From positions 124,001 through 188,000 of the forward strand of contig NZ_JAYMEM010000005.1 in NCBI RefSeq assembly GCF_037029465.1: 64,000 nucleotides of DNA. Reading direction: 5' to 3'. Position numbers and translations under genes: made by a program. This document shows, piece by piece, positions 26,874 through 35,818 of this stretch (positions are counted from its first letter, which is position 1; every line of letters begins with the position of its first letter). Under the pieces are notes generated by a model that was not told the origin of the DNA, did no database searches, and saw nothing but the letters and a program-made list of their open reading frames with translations. Source of the stretch: Mesoflavibacter sp037029465 (GTDB lineage Bacteria; Bacteroidota; Bacteroidia; Flavobacteriales; Flavobacteriaceae).

Positions 26874-27415
26874 TGAGAAAATTGCTTTATTGTTGGTAGT
26901 ACTTTATCTTTTTCTGATATCATCAATTGGTCTTCATTTAACAACCAGTCTATGTTTAAATCTGAGTCATTATATATAATTCCTTCTTCGGCTTCTTTGT
27001 TATATAAATTATCACATTTATAGTTGAAAACTGCTGTTTCACTTAAAACTACGAAACCGTGTAAAAATCCTCTTGGAACAAATAGTTGCTTCTTGTTTTC
27101 TGAAGATAATTTTACTGATACGTGTTGCAAATATGTTGGCGAATCTTTTCTAAAATCTACAGCTACATCTAGCACTTCGCCTTGCGTTACTCTTACTAAC
27201 TTAGCTTGAGCAAACTCACCTTTTTGACTATGTAATCCTCTTAACACACCACGTGAAGAAAAAGACTCATTATCTTGAACAAAATTTACATTTTGATTAA
27301 TTAGGTTATCAAAAGTTTGCTTATTGTAACTTTCAAAAAAATAACCTCTAGAATCACCAAAAACAGTAGGCTCTAAAATGTAACAGTCTTTTAATTTTGT
27401 TTCTAATGCAACCAT
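26870..27415 (-). CDS. rfbC: dTDP-4-dehydrorhamnose 3,5-epimerase
   Basis: 181 residues, cupin fold. FGDSRGYFFESY (19-30), VQDNESFSSRGVLRGLHSQ with the active-site His, and KQLFVPRGFLHGFVVLSE are typical RmlC blocks. Third step of dTDP-L-rhamnose synthesis. Its start overlaps the last base of rfbA and its end overlaps rfbD. Confidence 0.96.
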   Translation of the reverse strand: MVALETKLKDCYILEPTVFGDSRGYFFESYNKQTFDNLINQNVNFVQDNESFSSRGVLRGLHSQKGEFAQAKLVRVTQGEVLDVAVDFRKDSPTYLQHVSVKLSSENKKQLFVPRGFLHGFVVLSETAVFNYKCDNLYNKEAEEGIIYNDSDLNIDWLLNEDQLMISEKDKVLPTIKQFSQ

Positions 27416-28281
27416 TATTCTTCTTTTACTAAGCTAATTAAGTGTTTACCATAGCCGCTCTTTAAAAGTGGTGTTGCAAGGTCTATTAGTTGTTGTTTAG
27501 ATATAAAGCCACTAATATAAGCTGCTTCTTCTATTGCGCCTATTTTTAATCCTTGTCTTTCTTCAATAACTTGAACAAATTGAGAGGCTTGCATTAAAGA
27601 TTTAAAAGTACCTGTGTCTAACCATGCGGTACCTTTATCTAGTATACTTACTTGCAGCTTTCCTTGTTCTAGATAAGCTTTATTAACATCAGTAATTTCT
27701 AATTCGCCTCTATGACTTGGTTTTATATTTTTAGCAATATTTACTACCTCATTATCATAGAAATATATTCCAGGAACCGCGTAATTTGATTTAGGGTTTT
27801 CTGGCTTTTCTTCAATAGAAAGTGCTTTTCCTTCTTTATCAAAATTAACTACGCCATAACGTTCTGGATCTGTGACGTGATAAGCGTAAACAATGCCTCC
27901 TTCAGGATTATTATTTGCTTTTAATAAATCTGCAAGTCCTGTTCCGTAAAAAATATTATCTCCTAATATTAAGGCTACTTTGTCTTCTCCGATAAATTCT
28001 TCTCCAATAATAAATGCTTCTGCTAACCCGTTTGGCGCATCTTGTACGGCATATTCAAATTTACAACCTAAGTGACTTCCGTCTCCTAATAATTGTTTAA
28101 AAAGAGGAAGATGCTCTGGTGTTGATATGATTAAAATTTCACTTATTCCCGCTTGCATTAATGTTGAAAGTGGATAATAAATCATTGGTTTGTCATAAAT
28201 AGGCATTAACTGCTTACTTAAAACTTTTGTTAATGGATGAAGTCTTGTTCCTGATCCTCCTGCTAGTATAATTCCTTTCAT
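27415..28281 (-). CDS. rfbA: Glucose-1-phosphate thymidylyltransferase
   Basis: 288 residues. Nucleotidyltransferase loop LAGGSGTRLHPLT (6-18), KPMIYYPLSTLMQAGI, LGDNIFYG (metal Asp) and EKPENPKS. It makes dTDP-glucose, first step of the rhamnose pathway. One base is shared with rfbB upstream and with rfbC downstream, so the four genes are tightly coupled. Confidence 0.97.
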   Translation of the reverse strand: MKGIILAGGSGTRLHPLTKVLSKQLMPIYDKPMIYYPLSTLMQAGISEILIISTPEHLPLFKQLLGDGSHLGCKFEYAVQDAPNGLAEAFIIGEEFIGEDKVALILGDNIFYGTGLADLLKANNNPEGGIVYAYHVTDPERYGVVNFDKEGKALSIEEKPENPKSNYAVPGIYFYDNEVVNIAKNIKPSHRGELEITDVNKAYLEQGKLQVSILDKGTAWLDTGTFKSLMQASQFVQVIEERQGLKIGAIEEAAYISGFISKQQLIDLATPLLKSGYGKHLISLVKEE

Positions 28282-29297
28282 TATTCAGTATATTTTTTGA
28301 GGTACCAATCTATAGTTTTTTTAATACCTGTTTCAAAGTTTTCGTCTGCTTTCCACCCTAATTCATTTTCAATTTTAGAAGCATCTATTGCATATCTAAA
28401 ATCATGACCTGGTCTGTCTGTTACAAACGTGATTTGATCTTTATATGATTTGTCTGAAGGCTTTATTTCATCCAAAATAGAACAAATAGCATCTACAATG
28501 TAAAGGTTATTCCTTTCGTTTCTTCCTCCAATATTATAAGTTTCTCCTGCTTTTCCTGTTTGAAATACTAAATCAATACCTTTACAATGATCTAAAACAT
28601 ACAACCAATCTCTAATATTTTTTCCATCACCATAAATAGGAATGTTTTCTCTTGAAAGTGCTTTTCTGATAATGGTTGGTATAAGCTTCTCATCATGCTG
28701 TTTTGGACCGTAATTGTTAGAACAATTTGTGGTTACAACATTCATTCCGTAAGTATGAAAGTAACTTCTAACTATAAAATCAGATGATGCTTTTGAAGCG
28801 CTATACGGACTATTTGGTGCATATGGCGTACTTTCTGTAAACAATCCTGTTTCTCCTAATGTACCGTAAACCTCATCTGTTGATATATGATGAAACTTGT
28901 TGTTTTCGCAACCTTCTTTATACTTAAACGGCGCATCCATCCAAAAGGATTTTGCAACATCTATTAAATTAAAAGTACCTGTTATATTAGTATCTATAAA
29001 AGCGCCAGGGTTTTTTATTGAGTTATCTACGTGTGACTCTGCTGCAAAATGAATAACGCCATCAAATTGATGTTTATCAAACAGAGACTCAATTAATTTT
29101 CTATCACAGATATCACCTTCTACAAATGTATAATCAGGATTGTTCTCAACTTCTTTTAAATTAGAAAGCTCTCCTGCATAGGTGAGCTTGTCTATATTAA
29201 CAACCTTAGTATTAGGATTAGCTTCTATAAAATAAGGAACAAAGTTTGAACCTATAAAACCCGCTCCTCCAGTAATAAGAATAGATTTATTCTTCAT
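28281..29297 (-). CDS. rfbB: dTDP-glucose 4,6-dehydratase
   Basis: 338 residues, extended SDR. GGAGFIGSNFVP (10-21), HFAAESHVDNSI (82-93), HISTDEVYG with catalytic Thr-Asp-Glu, and YSASKASSDF (YxxxK). Second step of dTDP-rhamnose synthesis. It overlaps the Wzz-like gene by 11 bases. The product could also feed other 6-deoxy sugars, but the full rfbBACD set points to rhamnose. Confidence 0.97.
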   Translation of the reverse strand: MKNKSILITGGAGFIGSNFVPYFIEANPNTKVVNIDKLTYAGELSNLKEVENNPDYTFVEGDICDRKLIESLFDKHQFDGVIHFAAESHVDNSIKNPGAFIDTNITGTFNLIDVAKSFWMDAPFKYKEGCENNKFHHISTDEVYGTLGETGLFTESTPYAPNSPYSASKASSDFIVRSYFHTYGMNVVTTNCSNNYGPKQHDEKLIPTIIRKALSRENIPIYGDGKNIRDWLYVLDHCKGIDLVFQTGKAGETYNIGGRNERNNLYIVDAICSILDEIKPSDKSYKDQITFVTDRPGHDFRYAIDASKIENELGWKADENFETGIKKTIDWYLKKYTE

Positions 29298-30345
29298 AAT
29301 TTAAGGTAAATGTTATAATCTTTTTAGTAAAGAAAAATAAAACTAATAAAACAAAAGCTAAGACAGGTAGTATTACATAATATTTCTCAAATATTGTAGA
29401 AGAGTTATTTCCAACCCTTTGAAAACTAGAAATTACTTCGAAAATAACATCTTGTTCTATTTTTTCTTCCTCCAATTTTTTAATTTCATTTCTTATACGC
29501 TGCTCTTCTTTTAATAAATCAAACTCCCTTGTTTTTGAATTATCATTTGAAGTTATTGTAAACTCTCCAAGAGTTACATTTTGTTTTTTATTATTTGCTT
29601 CTGTCTTAACAACTTCGATGTAAAATTGCTTTAAAGAGTCTACTTGTTCTAATTGTTCGTAAAGATTTTGCTTCTGAATTTCAATTAAAGTATCTCTTCT
29701 TTTCATTTCTTTACTAGTATAATCGTTAGTAAAAGATTCTAAAATACCTCCTTCTAAATCTTTGAAAACATCAGATTTGTATGCGTATGCTTTTATTAAA
29801 AAATATCTTCCTGCATAAACACTTCTGTTTTCTAAGAACTCTTCATAAGAATACTCTTGTGCTCTCACAGAGTCTAACTGATTAATAAACTCTTCATATT
29901 GTAATAGTCTATCATTTTCAGACTCTGGTCCTGGCTCAATTTCAAAACCTTCTATAGAGTTAATAACTTCTTCATCAACTTCAAAAATACGCTTTAGAGT
30001 TTCCTTTTCTTTGTTTTTAATTAATGCATTAAAGTAATTAATGTTAGTTACTAATTGATATTTAGAATTAAAGTAAGGTTCTACTAACATTTCTGTACTA
30101 TAAACAGTTGGTTTAGACTTTTCGATTGCAAAGCCCAAAATGAAAGAAATAATTAATATACCTAAAACTATTTTCCAACTTTTAAAAAGTGTTTTTAAAG
30201 CATAAATAATTGAAGAAAATATAGTATTGAAAATACTCTTGAAAAAGTCTAAAACTTTACTAATAGCATTTCCTATTAGGTTAAAAAACACTATTAAGTC
30301 TACTTCTTCGTTTTGTTTTTGATTGTTTGGTAATTCTTTACTCAT
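29287..30345 (-). CDS. Chain-length determinant-like membrane protein (Wzz/PCP family)
   Basis: 352 residues. A cytosolic N-terminus with an amphipathic, hydrophobic-rich stretch (about 20-55), transmembrane helix 1 (about 57-75), a mainly coiled-coil, Glu/Lys-rich periplasmic part (about 80-320, with KRRDTLIEIQKQNLYEQLEQ and REFDLLKEEQRIRNEIKK), and helix 2 near the end (about 325-342). Two flanking helices around a long helical periplasmic domain is the Wzz/polysaccharide co-polymerase design, though the primary sequence is atypical and no proline-glycine motif near helix 2 is evident. No tyrosine kinase domain is fused. First gene of the sugar-synthesis run. Confidence 0.72.
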   Translation of the reverse strand: MSKELPNNQKQNEEVDLIVFFNLIGNAISKVLDFFKSIFNTIFSSIIYALKTLFKSWKIVLGILIISFILGFAIEKSKPTVYSTEMLVEPYFNSKYQLVTNINYFNALIKNKEKETLKRIFEVDEEVINSIEGFEIEPGPESENDRLLQYEEFINQLDSVRAQEYSYEEFLENRSVYAGRYFLIKAYAYKSDVFKDLEGGILESFTNDYTSKEMKRRDTLIEIQKQNLYEQLEQVDSLKQFYIEVVKTEANNKKQNVTLGEFTITSNDNSKTREFDLLKEEQRIRNEIKKLEEEKIEQDVIFEVISSFQRVGNNSSTIFEKYYVILPVLAFVLLVLFFFTKKIITFTLNYEE

Positions 30346-30354
30346 AGCTATTAA

Positions 30355-32043
30355 TTAAGCAAATATTTGTTGTAATATCTTACGTGTTATTAAATAGGTT
30401 GGTTTTACTCCTGAGGTACCAAGTCCTCCTGATGCTAAGGTACTTCCTGTCTCTAATGGGTTATCACTTGCGTAATATGCATATCTAACTTTAACATCTG
30501 GGTTAATGCTTCGTCTAACTTTAGATGCTGCTTGGATTGCTTTTTGATAATGTGCACCTTCCATTTCTAACCCAATAACATTCCAGGTTGAATTAAAAAA
30601 GAATTTAAGTATATCTTTATTTTGAAGTGACGTACCAAGAACTGTTATCATAGATCCTTCATAAACATCTACTCCTTGTCCTTCTAAATCTGTTTTTGAT
30701 AATTCGTTTTCAAATGGATAGTTATCTGCTGTACCTTCAAAGATATGGGCAGAAGGTATCATAATGTCTCCTTTGCCACCTTCTAAAATTCCTGCTTTAC
30801 CCATTATTGATACAGACTCAATGTTTAAAAACACTTTATCTCCATTATTATCAAATGGTTTTAAAAACTCATCAATAGTCTCATACGCTTGTTCTCCAAA
30901 CGCATAGTCCATGACAAATAGCACAGGTGCTTCTGTATTTTTGGTTGGTTTTGGCAAGTTTAAATCTGTTTTAGAAAGATCTATTTTTGAAGTATCAAAA
31001 ATTTGTACATCTATGTTTGTACCTGATTCATCTTCAATAAAAATCATTCCTTGCTGTAACGCTTTTTGGTTTACTTTATTGCGCAGTGTTGTATTATTAC
31101 TCTGACTTAAGCTTTCGTAAACTTTAAAAATGTCGTTTTTAGATGTTTCTGCTTTTAGTGCTATTGGAGCAAAAAGCGTATTCATTACGCTATGTAAATT
31201 CGCACTAATGATATGAATTGGTCTTTCTAAAAGTCCATGTTTTTGTAAGGTTTCTTTAATTCTATTAGACCAAATTTCTCCATGTAAATGATGCCCTAAA
31301 CGCTCTCGTAAAACAGGACTAAACGTAACAGTTCTTTTATTGTTATTTACAACTTCATCTATAGCTAATTTACCTAACCAATAGACGATGTGAAGTAAGC
31401 GTTCTGGTTTATTAGGTAATGCAAAAGCGCTATAAACTTTAGTAAGCTCTTTAAATGTTCTTCCTAAAATGTTTGCTGTATGCGTTATTGCTATTTCGCG
31501 TTCTTTTTGGGTAAGCTTTTTAGTCTGTAAAACAGCTTGTTCTAATTTTTGCCAGTCTCTTGTTGTTGCTCCGTTTTCATCAATAAGTACGCGTTTACTT
31601 ATTTTGTGAGACTCAACAAACATAAATGTAAGATGAGTTAAAATATCATAAATCTCAGATCTTCCTCTTGTGATTTCAATATTCATCTGCTCATCATCAA
31701 TACGGTAACAATTACGACGTCTTTTTGGCGGAATTATAACTTCAAAATGTGAATCTTTGTAACCTTCATCACTTGTTAAATTGATAAATCTACATTGTTC
31801 TATTCCGTATGGTAAACGATCTATAACGTAAAGTAATCCTTCTAATTCAGCCTTTTCTTCTGCAATAGACCCATAAATTTCTGGTCGTAAAACCAATAAA
31901 GCTTCTCTTAATGTTTCTCCAGAAACACCCATTGGTTTATAAAACCCACGATTAAACAAATGGCGCATCGTAATATACATGCGTTCAATTGCGCTTGAGC
32001 TTTCTTGAGCTCTAGTTCTTTCATGTGGTTTTTCTATACTCAT
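30355..32043 (-). CDS. DUF6909-like protein with nucleoside-phosphorylase-like C-terminus
   Basis: 562 residues, cytosolic. I believe it belongs to the conserved flavobacterial DUF6909 group. The N-terminal two-thirds (from AIERMYITMRHLFNRGFY) is unfamiliar. The last 150 residues contain GDIMIPSAHIFEGTADNY, GLEMEGAHYQ (492-501) and YYASDNP (523-529). These resemble purine-nucleoside-phosphorylase/AMP-nucleosidase elements: the ribose-binding MEG motif and the base-binding SD motif. Enzymatic activity is only inferred. A TATATTTG lies 17 bases upstream. The gene ends 9 bases before the Wzz-like gene begins, but it is probably not a polysaccharide gene itself. Confidence 0.7.
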   Translation of the reverse strand: MSIEKPHERTRAQESSSAIERMYITMRHLFNRGFYKPMGVSGETLREALLVLRPEIYGSIAEEKAELEGLLYVIDRLPYGIEQCRFINLTSDEGYKDSHFEVIIPPKRRRNCYRIDDEQMNIEITRGRSEIYDILTHLTFMFVESHKISKRVLIDENGATTRDWQKLEQAVLQTKKLTQKEREIAITHTANILGRTFKELTKVYSAFALPNKPERLLHIVYWLGKLAIDEVVNNNKRTVTFSPVLRERLGHHLHGEIWSNRIKETLQKHGLLERPIHIISANLHSVMNTLFAPIALKAETSKNDIFKVYESLSQSNNTTLRNKVNQKALQQGMIFIEDESGTNIDVQIFDTSKIDLSKTDLNLPKPTKNTEAPVLFVMDYAFGEQAYETIDEFLKPFDNNGDKVFLNIESVSIMGKAGILEGGKGDIMIPSAHIFEGTADNYPFENELSKTDLEGQGVDVYEGSMITVLGTSLQNKDILKFFFNSTWNVIGLEMEGAHYQKAIQAASKVRRSINPDVKVRYAYYASDNPLETGSTLASGGLGTSGVKPTYLITRKILQQIFA

Positions 32044-32060
32044 TATCTAGTTTTGTTGGA

Positions 32061-32068
32061 CAAATATA
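32061..32068 (-). promoter_or_regulatory. Bacteroidota-type -7 element before the DUF6909-like gene
   Basis: Minus strand TATATTTG in the 28-base gap after the GH3-like gene. A TTG lies 12 bases upstream (32083-32081), too close for the usual 17-23. If used, it would drive the DUF6909-like gene and perhaps the whole polysaccharide run, since I saw no further promoter of this type before the WbaP-like gene. Confidence 0.45.
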
Positions 32069-32071
32069 ATA

Positions 32072-33574
32072 TTATTTAACCAATAAAAAGGGCTTTAATG
32101 CATCGGCTATATTTCGGTCATTAGACAATCTTGGTATTTTGTTTTGACCGCCTAATTTACCAATGGATTTCATGTAATTTTGAAATCCGTTTTTTTCAAC
32201 TTTAGTGATTTTTAAAGGTTGAAGTACCTTTCCTTCAATTAAATCAAAATAGTAACTGTTTTGTGATTGCAAAGAAGTGTCTAATTTTTGCGCTAAAGCG
32301 GAAAGATTGTCGGGTTCATTTTCAAATTCTATAAACCATTCGTGATATGGTAATCCTGAATCTGGATTAATTTGCGGTGCTACGGTGAATTCATTTATTC
32401 TAATCGTTGATTCTGCTGTAGCATCTTTCATTGCCTGTTCTACTTCTTTACCAATTACATGTTCTCCAAATGCTGAAATAAAGTGTTTAATCCTTCCAGA
32501 AACAATAACTCTGTAAGGTTGTGTGCTTGTAAACTGAATGGTATCGCCAATATTATAAGCCCAAAGTCCTGCGGTTGTTGATATTATCATAACGTAATTT
32601 ACACCAACCTCAACATCTTTTAAAGTGATTCTTTTTTGGTTTTCGTTGAAAAAATCTTCTGCTTTTACAAACTCATAAAACATACCTGAGTCTAATTGTA
32701 GCAGCATGCCTTTTTCATCTTGTTTATCTTGAAATGCAAAAAAACCTTCGCTTGCAGGATATAATTCTATACTATCTACTTTTCTTCCTATTAGATTTTC
32801 AAATTTAGCGCGATAAGGCTCATAATTCACACCTCCAAAAATGAATAGATTAAAATTTTTAAACACATCTCCAACCTTTTTGCCTGTCTTTTGTTGCAGT
32901 TTTTCAAAATACATTTGTACCCATGACGGTATACCAGATATAACGGTCATATTTTCTGGTAAGGTTTCTTCTACAATAGCATCTACTTTGGTTTCCCAAT
33001 CTTCAATACAGTTGGTTTCCCAAGACGGCATACGGTTTTTTTGAAGGTATTTTGGTACATAATGCGCTACAATACCAGACAATCTACCTAATTGCACTCC
33101 GTTTTTTTCTTGAAGTACTGGACTACCTTGTAAGAAAATCATTTTTCCGTTAACAAAATCTGCATTTCCTGTTTCGTGTATGTACATTAAAATGGCGTTT
33201 CTTGCAGCGTTTACGTGTGTTGGCATACTTTCTTTGGTAAGCGGAATGTATTTTGCGCCAGATGTTGTACCAGATGTTTTTGCAAAGTATAATGGTTTGC
33301 CTTTCCAAAGTACATCTTCTTCACCTTTAACTACACGATCTACGTAGGGTTTTAAATCTTCGTAATCTCTAATTGGAACACGTTTTACAAAGTCTTCATA
33401 AGTGTTGATGCTTATAAAATCGTGATCTTTACCAAATGCGGTTTCGGTTGCTTCTGTAATAAGGTTTTTGAAGACTTTTTCTTGAGTTTCTATGGGATTA
33501 TTTGCCCATTTTTGAACCTTTTTATAGATACGTTTTGCAAATGGTTTTGCTAATATGGATTTAAATGAAGGCAT
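32072..33574 (-). CDS. GH3 auxin-responsive-promoter family protein
   Basis: 500 residues, an acyl-adenylate-forming superfamily member of the bacterial GH3 type. The nucleotide loop is AKTSGTTSGAKYIPLT (98-113), followed by LQGSPVLQ, FIFGGVNYEPYR, ELYPASEGFFAFQ and YNIGDTIQF, all typical GH3 blocks. Plant GH3 proteins conjugate amino acids to hormones; bacterial homologues have no assigned substrate here. Its ATG shares a base with the stop of the M23 gene. The pairing M23-GH3-DUF6909 is one I associate with Flavobacteriaceae, but I cannot check it. Confidence 0.9.
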   Translation of the reverse strand: MPSFKSILAKPFAKRIYKKVQKWANNPIETQEKVFKNLITEATETAFGKDHDFISINTYEDFVKRVPIRDYEDLKPYVDRVVKGEEDVLWKGKPLYFAKTSGTTSGAKYIPLTKESMPTHVNAARNAILMYIHETGNADFVNGKMIFLQGSPVLQEKNGVQLGRLSGIVAHYVPKYLQKNRMPSWETNCIEDWETKVDAIVEETLPENMTVISGIPSWVQMYFEKLQQKTGKKVGDVFKNFNLFIFGGVNYEPYRAKFENLIGRKVDSIELYPASEGFFAFQDKQDEKGMLLQLDSGMFYEFVKAEDFFNENQKRITLKDVEVGVNYVMIISTTAGLWAYNIGDTIQFTSTQPYRVIVSGRIKHFISAFGEHVIGKEVEQAMKDATAESTIRINEFTVAPQINPDSGLPYHEWFIEFENEPDNLSALAQKLDTSLQSQNSYYFDLIEGKVLQPLKITKVEKNGFQNYMKSIGKLGGQNKIPRLSNDRNIADALKPFLLVK

Positions 33575-34443
33575 TATTTAAAATCTATAAAATTAGTTGG
33601 GTTTACAGGATAACCATCGCTCCAAAGTTCAAAATGAAGATGTGGACCAGTAGTTAATTCACCTGTATTTCCTGCTGTTGCAATAACCTCACCAGCTTTA
33701 ACTAAATCGCCTTGAGATTTTGTTAATGATGCATTGTGTTTGTATACAGAAATTAATCCAGAGCTGTGTTCTATTAAAATAACATAACCTGTTTGTGCTG
33801 TCCATTCTGCAAAAATAACCGTTCCGTCTGCAGTTGATTTTATGGGCGTGTTTTCTTCAACAACAATATCTACTGCATAATGTTTACTTTTCACATCATA
33901 AGGCTCGCTAATAGTACCACTAACTGGCGGAAAAAGCACAAAATTGGCTTTTGATGTTGCAGTTTCAAATAAGCTATATTTATCTTCTTTATCTACTTTT
34001 TCTCTTAATAAAGAATCTTCTTTTATTGGTGATAAATCTACCTCACTAACTTCTTGCTTTACTGCTTGGATAATGGAATCTTTATCAAAATCTGCGACAC
34101 TAACTTCTCCTTGTAAAACTTGTTTTATGGAAGCAAAATATTTTTCGTTAAAATCTATAACGCGTTGTAAAGAATCTGTTTTAAAACTTAAGGCAACCGC
34201 TTTCTTTTTTAACGATGTTGAAGAATAGCCTGGAATATATTCTTTTAATGGAGTAAAGGCTATTAAAATTGTGGTGAAAGTGATTAAAAATATAGCCGAT
34301 AATGTACCTAAAACAAATACATTTAATCGGTTTAAGTTTAAAGATAAACGTTCTTCAAAAGTATCTTCATTTAAAATGACTAAACGATACTTATGCAGTA
34401 GTTTCTTCTTTATTTTTTTTGATTTTTTTTCGCTTTTTGCCAT
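33574..34443 (-). CDS. M23-family metallopeptidase (LytM-like), membrane-anchored
   Basis: 289 residues from the ATG at 34443 (MAKSEKKSKK); a TTG four codons upstream is in frame but unlikely. A lysine-rich cytosolic tail, one membrane helix (about 42-64), a coiled-coil periplasmic linker and a C-terminal LytM domain: KHYAVDIVV (the HxxxD metal motif) and GPHLHFELW (HxH). GTVIFAEWTAQTGYVILIEH is the usual peptidase M23 core. It probably cuts peptidoglycan cross-bridges or acts as an amidase activator. It is divergent with tatA. A TACTTTTG at 34460-34453 is a likely promoter element; note that it overlaps the in-frame TTG, which further supports the ATG. Confidence 0.92.
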   Translation of the reverse strand: MAKSEKKSKKIKKKLLHKYRLVILNEDTFEERLSLNLNRLNVFVLGTLSAIFLITFTTILIAFTPLKEYIPGYSSTSLKKKAVALSFKTDSLQRVIDFNEKYFASIKQVLQGEVSVADFDKDSIIQAVKQEVSEVDLSPIKEDSLLREKVDKEDKYSLFETATSKANFVLFPPVSGTISEPYDVKSKHYAVDIVVEENTPIKSTADGTVIFAEWTAQTGYVILIEHSSGLISVYKHNASLTKSQGDLVKAGEVIATAGNTGELTTGPHLHFELWSDGYPVNPTNFIDFK

Positions 34444-34452
34444 AGTAAAAAA

Positions 34453-34460
34453 CAAAAGTA
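34453..34460 (-). promoter_or_regulatory. -7-like element TACTTTTG before the M23 gene
   Basis: Minus strand TACTTTTG fits TAnnTTTG. It ends 9 bases before the ATG at 34443, which would give a very short leader. No clear -33 TTG is seen. Confidence 0.4.
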
Positions 34461-34535
34461 ATTAAAATATTACGTTAAGGGCTTTTAGTAAATGCTAAAG
34501 TTAGCATTAAAACGTTATTATTAAAGTTTAATTAT

Positions 34536-34543
34536 TAACTTTG
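34536..34543 (+). promoter_or_regulatory. -7-like element TAACTTTG before tatA
   Basis: TAACTTTG fits TAnnTTTG and lies 19 bases before the tatA start. No TTG is seen at the expected spacing upstream. Confidence 0.5.
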
Positions 34544-34562
34544 TAGCCTAAATTAAAAAGTT

Positions 34563-34742
34563 ATGATTTCTAATAGTATATTTTTAGGTATGGTAGGACC
34601 TTGGCAAGTTGCCATAATTGTGGTTTTAGTTTTACTTTTATTTGGAGGTAAAAAAATACCAGAATTAATGCGCGGTCTAGGAAGTGGAATTAAAGAATTT
34701 AAAGACGCTAGTAAAGAAGAAAACAAAGAGGAAAACAAGTAG
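34563..34742 (+). CDS. tatA: Sec-independent protein translocase subunit TatA
   Basis: 59 residues, a short frame that is easily missed. One membrane helix (about 15-29: QVAIIVVLVLLLFGG), then the TatA hinge FGGKKIPELMRGLGSGIKEFK (with an FGGKKIPEL amphipathic start), and a Lys/Glu tail ending KEENKEENK. Length is at the low end for TatA, but the FG-x-x-K(I/L)PEL and GxGIxEFK pattern is diagnostic. It forms the ring through which folded twin-arginine proteins pass the inner membrane. It starts 119 bases from the divergent M23 start codon and is followed at once by a terminator. Confidence 0.93.
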   Translation: MISNSIFLGMVGPWQVAIIVVLVLLLFGGKKIPELMRGLGSGIKEFKDASKEENKEENK

Positions 34743-34762
34743 TTTTCACTCAATCTTATAAT

Positions 34763-34796
34763 AAAAAAACCAATGCATTAGCATTGGTTTTTTTGT
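34763..34796. terminator. Bidirectional terminator between tatA and the DUF4837 gene
   Basis: Stem CCAATGC / GCATTGG with loop ATTA, with A-run before and T-run after. It fits termination of tatA on the plus strand and of the pgk-to-DUF4837 run on the minus strand. Confidence 0.85.
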
Positions 34797-34812
34797 GTTT
34801 TATATCTAAATT

Positions 34813-35790
34813 TTATTTGACTTTAAGCGACTTTATAATCGCCTCAAGTTCTAAAACAAAGTCTCTTTTGTTTACAGATGGTGCAAAAGTAAATCCTTCT
34901 GCAACTATATATCTGTTGTTTGGTTTATCCTCAATCATATAATTTACAAAAGGACCAGCATTAAAAGTACCTTCAATATCCCAAGTACTTCTTACCTCAT
35001 AAGTTGGTTTATTATCAATAGTTGTATTGAATAAAAATGGTGAGTATGCCTCTTCTGTCTTCATATAACTACCATCTAAAGGTCCTGGTATGTACTTTTT
35101 ACCTAAACTGTCTCTATGTTTAATAACTTGCTCTATGATGTCTCCTTCTTTATTGATGGAGTCATAAGGAATAGTATATAACATAACGTTATTTGTTCCT
35201 GTACTTAAGTTTTTTCTTATCCAGAAAAAGTTATCGTCTTTTTTGGCAAATCTATAAATAGAAGGAAAAGTAATCGTTACGCCTAATTTTTCCTCTACTT
35301 CATCAGTGTTTAATACCGATTTTTTAATTTGATCTTGACGCCATTTTACTTCTTGCGCTTTAAAAGCACTAATTATTTTATCCTTATTAGCTTTTAAAAT
35401 TTCGATAATTTGGTCGTTGTTTTGTCCTGTTACAAACACCACTTTCTGCGGTTTAGCATATACATTATTTGCAATTTTTAAACCAGCATCTTTTCCTTTA
35501 TTAACTCTTAAAACGGTTCTGTTTTTTGTGGCAAAATCTTTAAAAACTTGAGGTGGAATTTGATTTACATCAAACATGGGCTCGTTTTGCGGTAATCCAG
35601 GAACGTTTGTAGTGACTACATCTCTAACAGCGTCTCCTACTTTACCTTTCCATAAATCATTATCTATAACTACCGAAAGATTATTTAAAACACCTGAAGA
35701 GTCTTGGATATATCTTTGTTCTTTTTTATTCTTCTCATTACACGCAATTGTTAGTGTAGCTGCTAAGACCAATAAAATTATTTTTTTCAT
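34813..35790 (-). CDS. DUF4837-family lipoprotein
   Basis: 325 residues. The signal MKKIILLVLAATLTIAC is a lipoprotein type (TIAC, Cys17). The body has IDNDLWKGKVGDAVRDVV (42-59), VYAKPQKVVFVTGQNND and NNRYIVAEGFTFAPSVNKRDFV, which match my memory of DUF4837 (Bacteroidota-specific). Function unknown, envelope-located. It lies 28 bases after the lytic transglycosylase gene and just before the bidirectional terminator, so it is the last gene of that run. Confidence 0.87.
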   Translation of the reverse strand: MKKIILLVLAATLTIACNEKNKKEQRYIQDSSGVLNNLSVVIDNDLWKGKVGDAVRDVVTTNVPGLPQNEPMFDVNQIPPQVFKDFATKNRTVLRVNKGKDAGLKIANNVYAKPQKVVFVTGQNNDQIIEILKANKDKIISAFKAQEVKWRQDQIKKSVLNTDEVEEKLGVTITFPSIYRFAKKDDNFFWIRKNLSTGTNNVMLYTIPYDSINKEGDIIEQVIKHRDSLGKKYIPGPLDGSYMKTEEAYSPFLFNTTIDNKPTYEVRSTWDIEGTFNAGPFVNYMIEDKPNNRYIVAEGFTFAPSVNKRDFVLELEAIIKSLKVK

Positions 35791-35818
35791 GTTGTAACAC
35801 TGTTTTTTAAATTGAAAT

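Noticed and set aside
27245..27262. CACGTGAAGA-type string inside rfbC that recalls parS
   Set aside because: Only the central CACGTG and a few flanking bases match; several specified positions of the 16-base consensus are wrong.
30355..32043. Considered as part of the polysaccharide locus
   Set aside because: No glycan-related motif; the gene lies next to GH3-like and M23 genes, which seem to form a separate housekeeping group.
34553..34753. Minus-strand reading frame of 66 codons antisense to tatA
   Set aside because: The plus-strand frame 34563-34742 is a clear TatA with a terminator; the antisense frame has no family features.
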